Shown piece after piece: positions 21,481 to 32,601 of a DNA stretch of 64,000 nucleotides. The position numbers and the translations under genes are program-made. How positions within the stretch are numbered: position 1 is the first letter of the stretch; every line of letters starts with the position of its first letter. This DNA is from Anaeramoeba flamelloides (lineage: Eukaryota > Metamonada > Anaeramoebidae): positions 7,006,001-7,070,000 of the forward strand of contig JANTQA010000033.1 in assembly GCA_027625915.1 (NCBI GenBank). The letters are read 5' to 3'. The notes under the pieces were generated by a model. That model did no database searches, had not been told where the DNA came from, and saw nothing but the letters and a program-made list of their open reading frames with translations.

Positions 21481-22464
21481 TAAAAGTGTCTGTTTAGGAA
21501 TCAAAATAAAGATCAAAGATAATTTTGACTTTGTTTGAGATTTAAATGTGATCAAGGTTCATCAAATTATCTTTTGTTCAATTCTGAAATCTGGCTTTCT
21601 TTTATATACCTTGGTTCATTCCTTATCGAGGATCTTAAAATTTATCAAACAAATCAAGTCAAAAGAGATTCCAAATTACTATATAATCTCCTTTAAAAAC
21701 TGTCTTTGAATAAAAAAACCGAAAATGAAGTGAAAACTTTTACCTTTTATAGGGACAATATCTGAAAATGATTTTTGAACTATTTGTGTTGATCTGAAGA
21801 TGACCAAAAACATTTAAGTTATCTATAAAGTTGAACAATTTTAAAATTCAAGACCGATACTAATTGCTTAGATATAGATATTACTATCTACAAATAAAAA
21901 AATGTAAATAAATTTTGTACTTTATGTTTAAAAATTAAATAATAGGAAATGGTTTTATTTATTGAATCTTTGTTATGTGTTTGCCCTTCCTATTTAAATA
22001 ATAAATTAATATATCTCAATAAATTAAAAGAAATTATACTATAATGTAATAATTTTAAACCTATACAGTTTAAAATCATTTTTGTTTATTAATACTTGAG
22101 AAATCTCTAATTTTACACTGAAATCTTTGAGATGTAATTTTAATATAATGGTACTTAAAGTGTAATCTACTTTTTGAACCATAAAAAATAAAATAAAAAA
22201 CTATTTTTTTTTTCTTTTCTGAAATATTTATATTATACAACCAATTCAAGAACAACTTTAAAAAAATACAATGTTAATTTGGAAAATGAGAATTCAAAAA
22301 TTTGATTTCAAGTATGTGGAATAACTTATTTTTTTGTATATTTAATAATTTTTCAAAGGATTTTGATAATTTTTTAGTAAAATTCCAGAAATAATTGTTA
22401 TTTTTTAGATTTGTCCTTGTTTTTTTTTGAAATAATTGTATTTTTTTTCACAAAATTTGAAGTA

Positions 22465-22497
<33 letters not shown>

Positions 22498-22500
<3 letters not shown>

Positions 22501-22722
22501 CCAAATTTGAAAAATTAGGGGTAAACTTTTTTTTTATTATTTTTTTCTTTTCTCATTTGTCTTTCAAAAAATACAATGATTATACAAATTTTTTATTTAT
22601 TAATCTATATTGGCTATTTTCTGTAAAAAAATTAGTAAAATACCTTATTATTCTAAAAAAAAAACACAATTAAACTAATTTTTTTCAGATGAAAAATCTC
22701 CCCCTATTTTCGAAATTAAGCT
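22498..22722 (+). mobile_element. Family 4 element between TA microsatellites
   Basis: A 225-bp partner of 1467-1690 in opposite orientation. It starts AAGCCAAATTTGAAAAATTA, has a T-rich interior with attggctattttctgt, and ends tcgaaattaagct, directly followed by tatatata. (TA)n is present on both sides. Confidence 0.65.
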
Positions 22723-22975
22723 TATATATATATATATGGTATTGTTGAATTTTACTTTTTCTTGGGTATTTTAATATATTCTAATGAAAATTTTTTTGTA
22801 GAAAAATACTAAAATTAACATTTGAAAAAATTAGACTAAAAAATCTTCTTTCTATTTTTACTTTAAGTTTTGTCAATTTTTTTATTAAATTTCGTTTTCT
22901 ACAATAAAAATTTATCTATGTATGTACATAATTCAAATATTGTGTTGTTTTAATATAACATACCATCTATAATTA

Positions 22976-23173
22976 CAGTCAGTTCCACTTTTAAGACACA
23001 AACTTTCAACGAAATTTAAGTCACAATAAAAATCTCAAATTAAAGCACAAAATTCAAATATTAGTAAAAATTAATTGTAAAAATCAAAATTACAAATTTT
23101 GTGCCTTAATTTGAGATTTTTTTTGGGCCTTAAATTTCGTTGAAAGTTTGTGCCTTAAAAGTGAAACTGACTG
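22976..23173. mobile_element. Family 1 palindromic MITE with TA duplication
   Basis: A 198-bp element, the cleanest copy. It starts CAGTCAGTTCCACTTTTAAG and ends cttaaaagtgaaactgactg, with TA at 22974-22975 and 23174-23175. Almost the entire length is an imperfect palindrome (caaactttcaacgaaattta / taaatttcgttgaaagtttg). The high match between its own arms suggests fairly recent activity. Confidence 0.85.
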
Positions 23174-24049
23174 TATTACAATACTTTTGAAAAAAGAAAC
23201 TATATTTTAACCATTAAAAAAAACAATTATCGATTTCTACAGCTTTTAATTTTTTTTAAAAAAAATAAATAAATCAATAAACTTTTGTTATTATAATATT
23301 ATAAGAAGTTTAGGAAACACTTTTTGAAATCCATAATAATTAAAGAATCATAAAAATAAGGTATAAAAAACTATAAATCTCAAAATGAATTATAAAATTA
23401 AAAAATCTCAATATTAATAAAGTTAAAATATAAACTCGAATATATAAAAATATAAAATGATAATATTGTTAATTAACAATCTTTGAAAATAGGGGATAAT
23501 GTGGTCCGAATTTATCCTTTAGATAATTCTCTTATTTGTTTAAAACTTTTCATTGTAGTTATTTTGAACAAATTGAATTTATGATACCCATTAAGTGACA
23601 AAAATTATATGTAGAGTTATTATATTATTATTTGTGATTTTTTTCATATTTGCATGGAACCTTAACAATGGATATCACACAAATTATAAAATATTTAAAA
23701 AATATTAAATATTTTTTTTGTATCTATTTATTATTTTTAAGTATTATAATTTGATGAAAATAACAATTGTATTTCTTTGTAAATATTTTAACAAATAAAC
23801 ATTTATAAATCTAAACTAGAATACTCTGCAATTTTATTCTATATTTTTTTATCATTTCTTCATTCTAAATTTATTATATAATATTATCATAAATAATAAA
23901 ATTCAGAAATTTTCATATAGCTAAAATAGTATAAAGAATTAAATTAATTTGATTACATTCAAATTTAAAATAATTATAATTTTAGAAAAATATATAAAAT
24001 TTTTTTTTCAAATTTAAGTATTATATTTTCATCTCATTTTTTGAATAAT

Positions 24050-24422
24050 CTAACCCGTTTCGTATGAAAAAATGTTTTTTGGTAAAGTTGATATTATATT
24101 AAAGCTGTGTTGTTGAAAAGAGCAGACCCAAAACAAACTTAATCAATGCTGTCTAATCATTTGATTGATCATAACCCTAATATAATTTCAACAATATATT
24201 CAATCAATTTTTTGTTTTGTCCTCTCCAATATTTTGAACACACCCTTGATTTATTTGTATTTTTAATTATTTATTTTTTGTTTTGTGAGTATTTTAATTT
24301 ATGAACCAGTGTTAAAATTTCAATTAGTGAATGGCTCGAATTTAGTATTTCTTCGAGAATTGATTAAATAGGTTTTTTTTTTTCATTTATCTGAATTTAG
24401 GGGTGTTAAAAATTTTGAATTT

Positions 24423-24425
<3 letters not shown>
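24050..24425 (+). repeat. Dispersed 0.4-kb repeat, copy 1 of 3
   Basis: Landmarks shared with 54140-54545: ccgtttcgta / ctgtttcgta, aatcatttgattgatca, ttttgaacacaccc / tttgggaacacacc, and an end gaatttggatata / gaattgggtttata. No terminal inverted repeat is obvious, so its class is unknown. Confidence 0.5.
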
Positions 24426-24459
<34 letters not shown>

Positions 24460-25213
24460 TATATTTCTATTTTTTCCCTTTTTGAATTTCCTTTTTATTA
24501 GAAAGAAGAGTTATTAAAGAGAAAAATTAAGTGGTTACCTACGAATAATCTAAGTTTGGTTACTAATCGGTATGAGTAACTTGAAAATAAAAATAAAAGA
24601 CAAAATAAAAAACTGGAACGATCAAAAAAGATTGGATCAAAAAGAAAAAAAATGGGCTACTAAACAAGTACTTCTCAACAAAGCATTCACGATTTCTTTG
24701 AAATAATTAAAGGACAAAATTTTAAATAAAAGGATCCTGTCTTTTTTTTAAGTGTTTTTGATAAAAATGGGATATTTTTTTTTTTTTGATTTTTTACCAA
24801 CTGTCTTTAAAAAAACCTTTTTTTTTTTTTTTTTTCTAACTTGCTTTTTTTCTTTTTAATTTTTCTTTTTGTTTTTTCAACTAAGAAAAATTTGGAACTC
24901 GCTCGATTCCAAAATATCTTTTTTTCTTTATCATCTAAATTACTAATTTATCTTTAGTAATCAGAGTGAGTGTCTTCGAGTGCCGCCAAGTGTCTAGCTT
25001 TTTTTTTAATTTTTGAAATTAAAAGAATTGAAAATAATCATAGATTTTACTCTTTTCTTTTGAATTCTGGAAAATTAATGGCAGTTTTTTTTAATTTTCG
25101 AAATAAAAAGAAAATTAAATAAATTTTCTTTTTATTTCAAAAAGTAAAAAAAACTAACGGCTATAAGTGGATCTTTGAACACGACCCTCAATCAATATAT
25201 ATATATATATATA

Positions 25214-25376
25214 CTGGTATTTGAAGAATAAATGGGATTTTTTTTCACTTCATTTTTAATTTCTCTTTTTTAAGTGAACATAGATCAAGAACCTCTTTCT
25301 TTAAGAACTATATTTATAAAAAAAAAATATAGAAAAGGAAGTGAAAATTCTTTCTCATTTAGAATTCAAATACCAG
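25214..25376. mobile_element. Family 2 MITE inserted in a (TA)n tract
   Basis: A 163-bp element starting CTGGTATTTGAAGAATAAAT and ending agaattcaaataccag, with TA on both sides inside TA repeats. Inner blocks ttttcacttcatttt and ggaagtgaaaatt are inverted. Confidence 0.75.
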
Positions 25377-25691
25377 TATATATATAATAAATTTAAAAAA
25401 AGCTCGAAATATTAACAATAACAAGAATTTAAAAATAGAACAAAATAATTAGAATATTTTTAAAAATTGTAATGTGTTTTACGTTATGTTAAAAGGAAGA
25501 TAAAAATTTTTTTAATATTTTTCAAAAACAATTGAAGTGGTAAATTTTTAATATATTTTCGAAATTATAAATGGTATTAATTTTATTTTGTATTCTTGAG
25601 AACTTTAAATGAACAAAAACTAAAATAAGTTGAAATTTTTATTAATTTTGCTTTCTCCTTTTTTTTCAAAAATTAAATCAAAAAAATGATA

Positions 25692-25817
25692 CAGCTGTTA
25701 TCAAAAAGTTGGGTCCAAAAGTTTTTCAAGTATTACCCAAACTGTTTAAAAGAACAAATTGAACAGTTCGGAGTCCCAACAATACAATTTTTAGAACTCA
25801 CTTTTTGAAAACGACTG
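25692..25817. mobile_element. Short Tc1/mariner-type MITE near the phosducin-like gene
   Basis: A 126-bp element. The left end CAGCTGTTATCAAAAAGTTG and the complement of the right end, CAGTCGTTTTCAAAAAGTGA, are terminal inverted repeats, flanked by TA (25690-25691 and 25818-25819). The interior has acccaaactgttt, also seen in a hairpin at 55.14 kb. Confidence 0.65.
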
Positions 25818-25881
25818 TATCAAAAATTTTGTTTGTTTAAGTGACATTTTTCAAAAATCAATTTGAAATATTTTGAATAAA

Positions 25882-26672
25882 TTAAAGATATTTAGACTCC
25901 ACAAGCAAAGAGCGAACATCGTCTTCATCAAAAGATTTTGGTAAGTGTTCTGAAACTTTTAGAATTGAATCTACAAACTTTCCAGCTTTATAAATGATAA
26001 ACACAGGCAAAAATTCTGTATTAAAGCCAGGCTTCAGATCTTTTGCCAGCCCCTTAAGAAACTTGGTTTTTGTGAGCCTTCTTGCCAATTTTGAAAGGCA
26101 GGAATTAATTCTGACACAGGCACGGTTGTTTTGGTCATACATGTGGACAATAATCGTCACCTTGGGTGACTCATTGTCGATCGTCTTTACAAAGTTTTCT
26201 TTGTTAACTGTTAAGACGGTGCCAAACACGGGCTCAATTTCCTTTTTAATTTGATTCAAACGCTGGAGTGCGTACTCGTCCAGTATTCCTTCTTTGTCAA
26301 GCATTTTTAATAATTCTTCTTCAGAGTCTTCTTCTTTTTTTTTTCATCTTCTTCTTCTGTTTCAGGATCAGAATTTTCAATAAGCCTCTTTTTTTTTTCT
26401 TGTTGCTTTTCATTGATCGAAACCTTTCTTTGCTGCAGTAAATAGTCCACCAAGTTCACTTCTTTTTCATTCATCACCATTTTTTTCGATTGCTGTACTT
26501 GCCTTTTTTTTTCTTCGATCCTTTCTCGTCGTAAGACCTCTAAATATTCTGCATGATCAGCAATAACACCTTTGGGCCCTGTGTTACCATATTCACGCAT
26601 TACAAATTCTTCTTCAGGCTCATCAGAACTCGATTCAATCGCAAATTTGTTTAAAATATCTTCATTTGACAT
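25882..26672 (-). CDS. Phosducin-like protein (thioredoxin-fold co-chaperone), split by a one-base shift
   Basis: Two consecutive frames, 26672-26307 and 26304-25882, together form one phosducin-family protein of about 262 residues. The N-terminal part has TGPKGVIADHAEYLEVLRRE, matching the family's conserved TGPKGVI(N/A)D helix region. The C-terminal part is a thioredoxin-like domain: ILDEYALQRL, VTIIVHMYD, AC.RINSCLSKLA, FLPVFIIYKAGKFVDS and SEHLP. PhLPs assist the CCT chaperonin and bind G-protein beta-gamma; PhLP1/phosducin is the closest match I can judge by eye. The frames join at an A10 run (26335-26344, plus-strand T10): eleven A would give the continuous acidic linker K-K-K-E-E-D-S-E-E-E-L-L-K. 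The site reads A AAA AAG, a classic -1 slippery heptamer. Sequencing error is simpler, and programmed slippage is possible. Confidence 0.85.
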
Positions 26673-28354
26673 TTTTTTGAATGGAAAAATTGTTAGGAAA
26701 ATGAAACTGGCTAAATTAAAATTTGTGGTTTATTTTTCCACTATTTGAAATGAATTTGAATATTTATCAAGAAAGTAATGTTTGGGCGAGTCTCTTGTCT
26801 TTAAACTTCTAATCATTAAAGTATGAAATGTCTTTTTAAACCTCAAAATTTTGTTCTGCAATTTTCAATTTTTAGTGTTTCTCCATTAGGAAATAATCCT
26901 TCTCATCTTTTAAATATTTCAAAAACTAAACCAATATTTAAAGAGGTATGATGTTATAGTTGTTGTTACTTATGAGTTGTGTGAGATTCTTTTTTTTATG
27001 GACTCTCTTTGAAAATTTAGTTTCTTTGGATTTTTTTTATTTGTAAAAAATTACTTTTGATTTTTAAAAGGTTCATAATTTGACAATAAATTCAAAAATC
27101 AAATTGGAGTTAAATAAAAGTCTCAAAATGAATTCTAGAGAGATTAGTATCATCAGAGATTAGTTAGAATTAAGGTGTACTTTAATCAATTGTAAAACAG
27201 ATTTATGTTCTTATTTTCCTGGCTCTAAAAAATCTCTTGAATATGAGTACTAACAATAAATTATCCTTTTGGGATATTTTTTTATTTTGTATTTTTCAAA
27301 AAAAAGAATATGATTCATTTTATACTTTCTTTCAAATGATCACTTTTTTTTCTTTATATCAGTTTGATTTCTTTTCTCCAAAACTAATTTAAGTAAAGCT
27401 TAATAATTCAAAAATAAAGAGTTCTACAATTATATATATTTAAGACCAGATAATTTAATGGCAGAATATCCATCTCTCTTTCTTCGGAAAGATGATTCAC
27501 AAGTAGTTTGTAAATCGGAAAGTAAAGGTTCAATTCCTTTGATGGTCATTTTTTATTCAATGCTAATATACGAATTAAACTGAAATTCATTTATTTTTGG
27601 ATTTTTATTAGTCAAAAAAAAAGAAGAAAAAATCTCTCATTTTCAATCATTCTTTGAGTTAAATTATGAAATAAGAAAAAGTTTTCTAAATTCTTTTTTA
27701 TTGAGAAGAAAATGTAAAACATTATCACACAAAGACACAACTAATATTTATCAAAAACTGTTTTAGTAACTTTTGAGAAATGAGTTTCAAATCTAAAAAG
27801 ATAAAAACAATTAAACAATTTAGTGATAATCTTTAAAGTCATTTTCACGATTAAACATTGAGAAAATGAATTTTTGAAGACAAAAAACAATCAAAAATTA
27901 CAGTAGATAATCAGATTATCAGTTTTCAAAATCCCTTTCAGAGAGAAAGCTTCTACAACCCTTCACACATATATTAAAATCAACTTCCAGCCAAATAAAT
28001 CGAGACCACAAATAACAATTTAAGGTAATTCTAATTTAAATGTAAAAAAAGAAAACATTTAAAAAGTAAAATCAATTTTTACTCCTTAAACATGACTGAA
28101 AAGGAAAATTTGTTAAATGGTCTATTTCTAAATAATAAATTCTCAACCGGAAAAAAAATAATTTGTTATTTTAATTTCTCAACGAAAATTGTTCTTCCTT
28201 CGGGAGTATATACTAAAAAATAAAACGAATAATTGAAAGTTTCAGTTACACTTCTCTCAAATTTATCCTTCGATAAAATTCGACTTTTGTAATAATTTCT
28301 TTTAGATTTTCCTGAAGAATCATTTTTTTGGTTTCTTTTAAATATCTTTTCCAA
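26673..28354. other. Intergenic region holding a tRNA-like gene
   Basis: Between two divergently transcribed genes (phosducin-like on the minus strand, membrane protein on the plus strand), so it must contain both promoters. Apart from the tRNA-like sequence at 27444-27547 I see no gene or clear repeat. Confidence 0.6.
27444..27547 (+). tRNA. tRNA-like gene with a probable intron, perhaps tRNA-Glu(CTC)
   Basis: About 104 bases from GACCAGA to GATGGTC, then A and a T6 run that would end Pol III transcription. B box GGTTCAATTCC is a perfect consensus and forms the T arm (AAAGG / CCTTT). The A-box/D-arm region TAATTTAATGG has stem ATTT / GAAT and the GG of the D loop. The anticodon arm can be drawn as TCCAT / ATCGG (one mismatch) with loop starting C-T-CTC, implying a 30-odd-base intron after the anticodon that itself folds (CTTTC-TTCG-GAAAG). 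Two acceptor-stem pairs are mismatched, so a pseudogene or tRNA-derived element is also possible. Confidence 0.45.
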
Positions 28355-29764
28355 ATGAAAATACCTTTTGGTAAAACAACACTTGAATTTGTTTTTGATC
28401 TGATCACGACAGCTATCTCAGGAACCTATTTTGTATGGTGTTTTATTATGATGTTTATGTTATGTACTGCTGATTTTAATATGGATCGTATGTTTTTCTT
28501 CATTTCTTTTTTGTTTTAAAAAAAAAACCATTTAAAAATTTTTGTTGCTTCAATTAACAAACAAGAATGTGAAAGAAAGAAAAATAAAAACCAAATTCAC
28601 AAAATCTTTTCTCTTTTCTTGTTTCGAAACCACAAACTACAAAACGTCTCTTTTTATTTTTTTTTTTTTTTTTCACCACAAAACTAACAAATTGATGATC
28701 TTCAATATTGATCTTTTACAATCAAACACTTTATGAAACAAACAGAATTTTTCCTGTCTTTTTATGGATGGTAAGTGATACCTTTTGAGACTATTCTTTT
28801 TTTTTTATTTCTCGAATAAGGCTTTTTTTTTTTCGGTGAATGCAATAGAAAATTAATGCTTTTTTTTTTTCTTTTTATTTTTAATTTTTTACTTGACTCG
28901 CTTCATTAGGATTTTTGGAATGGTCCCTTTCTTCTGGCCTTGGATGGATTTCCCTTATTTCTTTCAAAATTTTGGTACACTTAAAACTTATTTTGGAATT
29001 GGCTGGTTTTCTGTATTTGCTGGAAGCTTTGGTAAATATTAATTCAATTGTTTTTCTTTTGTTTTGTTTATTTTTTTTTCTTCTTTTTTTTTTTTTTTCA
29101 AATTGTTCTTTTTTTTTTTTTTTTGAACCCGAAAGGAAAGGATCGAAGAAACAATTTTAAGTGTGTTTTTACCTTTTAATGACAAAATTTAATTTCCAAT
29201 TTAAATAGGCGTCGGTCTTGAACAAACACACAAAGGACCATTTGCAATGTAAGGAATTCGCTTTTTTTATTATTTTTCCTTTCCCATTAGTTTTACATCT
29301 TAATTTCAAATCAACCAAATTTAAATTTTGTTTCTAATTGAAACCTGCTAATCTCAACTGCTCACTCACTCTCTCTCTCTTATTTTTTTTTACTTTCTCA
29401 TTGAATAAATGCTTTTTCAAAAAATGATAATTTGGATTTTATGGTATCTTGTACATTTATAATATGATTTTGAATTGTTGCTCTTTATATTTATTTGTTC
29501 GTTCCTTTGCTAACCAAAAGGGGATTAGTTATGATGATTGTTGGTCTTATCCAAATCATTGCAGGTAAAACTGTCTTTTCAGATTACGAAAAAAATGATG
29601 GGTTAGAAAACTTAGGAACAAGAACATCAAAAATTACAAGTACCTCAACAGGCTACAAAGATGTAGAAGCTGAAGGCACCAAAGGACAAGAAATTAAACA
29701 AACAGAAGTAACCTCAAGCAGTAGCGAATCGTCATCATCTGAATCATCATCAGATCAAGTTTAA
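28355..29764 (+). CDS. Four-pass membrane protein, COPI-associated/TVP15-like, five exons
   Basis: Exons 28355-28487, 28746-28770, 28910-29031, 29209-29248 and 29521-29764 join with consistent phases into 187 residues. All introns are GT-AG (GTATGT, GTAAGT, GTAAAT, GTAAGG donors), and exon 2 is only 25 bp. Hydrophobic segments lie near residues 13-38, 44-62, 78-94 and 107-122 (GLVMMIVGLIQIIAGKTVF). A conserved-looking aromatic loop GMVPFFWPWMDFPYFF and a GWFSVFAGSFG segment sit between them. The tail is hydrophilic, Ser/Glu-rich (runs of SSSSES), and lacks an obvious KKXX retrieval signal. The topology and the C-terminal GL...G..QI..G pattern resemble the COPI_assoc/TVP15 group of Golgi membrane proteins. 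That match is by eye and moderate; other small tetraspan families are possible. The gene model itself is well supported. Confidence 0.7.
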
Positions 29765-32601
29765 AATAATTAAATTGAAATTAAGGACATAAGAGTAATT
29801 CTTACATAATATATATATATATCCATCTATATTTATATATTTAGAAATACACAAATTTTTATTACTATTGACAAAGTATTTAAAAATTGAGAAATGGAAA
29901 GTTCTCAATATCTTTTTTTTTTTTTTTTTTTCTGTTTTTTTTTTGACATTGATTCTCTTATTAATTGGTGTTAAAAAAATCTTTTTTTGATCTTCACATT
30001 AAATAATAAAACAACAATTATATTCATTTTTGAATGTTTTCATTTTATGAATAATTTTCTGTGTAACTAACAATGTAATTAATCACAAGAAAAAAAAAGT
30101 TTTAATTTTTTTTTAAACATTATTATTGAAGAAAGGTTATTCTAAATAATTACCTTCTATTTGTCTGAAACACTAAATTTATTTAGATTTTTTTTATCTT
30201 TACTTTATATAGACAATATTTGAGTTTTTAAAAAAAGATTTTAAATATTAGACAAAACCTGAATATTTTATTTTCTAATAACTCTTTCATAATTTAACCC
30301 TCTGTTTTTTTATTATGATAGATAATATTTTGATAAAAAGGAAAAATTCATAAAAATTATTTTAAAGAACATAACTATTGTATGAAAAAATAAAATTGAA
30401 AATTTTAAGTTAGATCAAATTATAATTTAATTCATAAGCTATTCTTAAAATCATGTTTATGAACAATATAACGAATATTTCATCACTTATATATTTTTAT
30501 AATATTTATTTGATTGTTGTTAGTGCAACTGACCATTTTTAAAACTACAATGAGTCCTGAAAAAAAATGTTTTTTTTATTTTTTTTTTTAGTGTATTGTT
30601 AAAAAATTAAATGAATATAACAATGAATTTTGTGGTAATTTGATTTTGAAGGATATGTACTTGAATAAATAATGGTCTAAAGAATTTTTTTGGGAAAAAC
30701 TTTACATATATATTTCAAAAAATAAAAAGTTAGAAAAATAAATTAACAATGATAAATATTTTGTACCTAATTTAGCGAGAAAAGTGAATAATTGAGTAAA
30801 ATTCAATTCTTTATCTATTCTTTTAAATTTGGTAAAACTGAACTTATGTACCTCATCAAGTACCATAAAGTGACTTCAGATATTATCGAGATACCTCGTT
30901 TTTCAAGTATTCAAAATAATAAAGAAAAAAAAATTTGATTATACTCGATTCTTTTTATATACTGGAAAAGCGAATAATTTTGGTTTAATCTCAGAAATAA
31001 TAAGGAAAATTCTGTTTTTTTTTCATTTTCAAAATTAAAGTAACCCTAGTGAAAGTTTCCATAGAGTGCTATTGAGTTCTAAATTTTTTTAGAGGTTGTC
31101 TGTTTTATTTGTTAATTTTTCTAGTTTTTTTGAGGTTTTCTATTTTATTTTGAAAACTTATTTATTTTCAGCATAAATAGAAATCCCAAAAAAACCAAAC
31201 CAAAATCTATCTATTTTCCTGATAAAAAGAAAATTCAAGAAAATCTAACAGATCTTTTTTTTTTTTTTCGTTTTTGTTAACCGAAAATTTTAGAACTTTA
31301 CTAATTATTTCTATAATTTAAAGAAAACTTAAAGATATATCTACAAAAAAAAATAATAAAAAAATCTTTAATAATTTAATTAAACAATAAATAATATTGG
31401 GTTATCTAAATGATTTAACCCCATTTTGAAAGATATTTATTAAATTTAAATACTTTAAAATCACTATAAAATAAAAAATTTTTAGTGAAAAAAAAAATAA
31501 CAATTTAGATTTTTACCATCAAATCGTAAAAAAAAAAGTTTTAATTGGGAAAATTATGATCGTTCAACTTAAAATGTAAAATATCAATCAAAATTATCTT
31601 TGACCAAAGATATTACTTTTAATCAATAATGTTTATTATAATGATAAATTCTTAAAAAGTTTCTAAGATAGCATATATTTACTATTTTTGGTTATAATTT
31701 TTTTTTGTATGTCTAAAGTATAAAAGTTAATGTTTGGATTATCAAGGATAGTTTTGATTTTTTTTTTTTTTTTCGTTTATGACAAAATTGTCCAATGAGT
31801 ACATAATAGAGATAAAATTCTTCAAAATATAATTATTATATTTATTTAGGTTCTATTGTTTTTAAAAAAGAAACTGAGTCATTTTTTTTGGAAAAGAAGT
31901 AGAAACCATTACAAACCAAAAATAATTTAAATAAAATTAAGCATCTTCAAGTATAAAAAAGGGTTTATTAAGGGAATTTGTGTTTTTTTTTAAATCATTT
32001 GGAATACTTGGAAAACTAATTTTGGTCTGTTTACACATTGGAAAAGTTGTCTCAATAATTGAAAAAAATTCAAATTTTTCAAAAAATGGTTTGATTATTA
32101 AGGTTTTATTTAGTTACTCGCGTGTATTAGAATTTAAACGTTATAAAAGTTGAAGAATATAAATCAAATTGTATTTAAAATTCAAATGCTTCTTTCCAGC
32201 CTTTTATTTCAAGATTATTTTCTTCTTTTTTTGAAATATAAAAATACAATAGTTATTCATTATCAATTTCTATCTCATTTCCAAGATTTTCAAACTTTAA
32301 TTTGGTAAAAAACCAAATATGTAGAAATTTGTTAGATAAACCACAACCTCTGAATAGGTTAATAAATTTAATAAAAGTTTATTTTTAGTTTTTAACCCCT
32401 TAAAAAAAAACTCGTCTTCTTGGATGATTTTTCATTTTAATTAATAGATTTTATGAAAAATATTAATGGCCACCCTGATTATTGGAACCATTATAACAGA
32501 TAATCTCAAAAACAAAATTTTAAAAATCAAGAATATTTTTCATTTTTTTGACACAAACATAAAAACTTTAAAAGCTTTTTTATTTTTTTTAACAACAACA
32601 A
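29765..32601. other. Gene-free AT-rich region
   Basis: No gene seen. Short (TA)n at about 29810-29822, a T17-like tract near 29912, and at 30780-31000 diverged hairpin-like sequences of the kind seen at 6.7-7.1 kb (attgagtaaaatt..., ttcaaaataat...). The last part before 32602 is T-rich and ends in aacaacaacaaATG. Confidence 0.55.

Larger units (their letters stand above)
20847..25881. other. Gene-free region rich in short inverted-repeat elements
   Basis: No gene seen. Elements lie at 21043-21207, 21321-21480, 22498-22722, 22976-23173, 24050-24425, 25214-25376 and 25692-25817, with (TA)n tracts at about 22467-22497, 24427-24453 and 25196-25213. This is the densest cluster of MITE-like elements in the window. 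Confidence 0.7.

Noticed and set aside
6500-25213. (TA)n tracts as CRISPR-like or satellite arrays
   Set aside because: They are plain dinucleotide microsatellites without spacers or larger repeat units.
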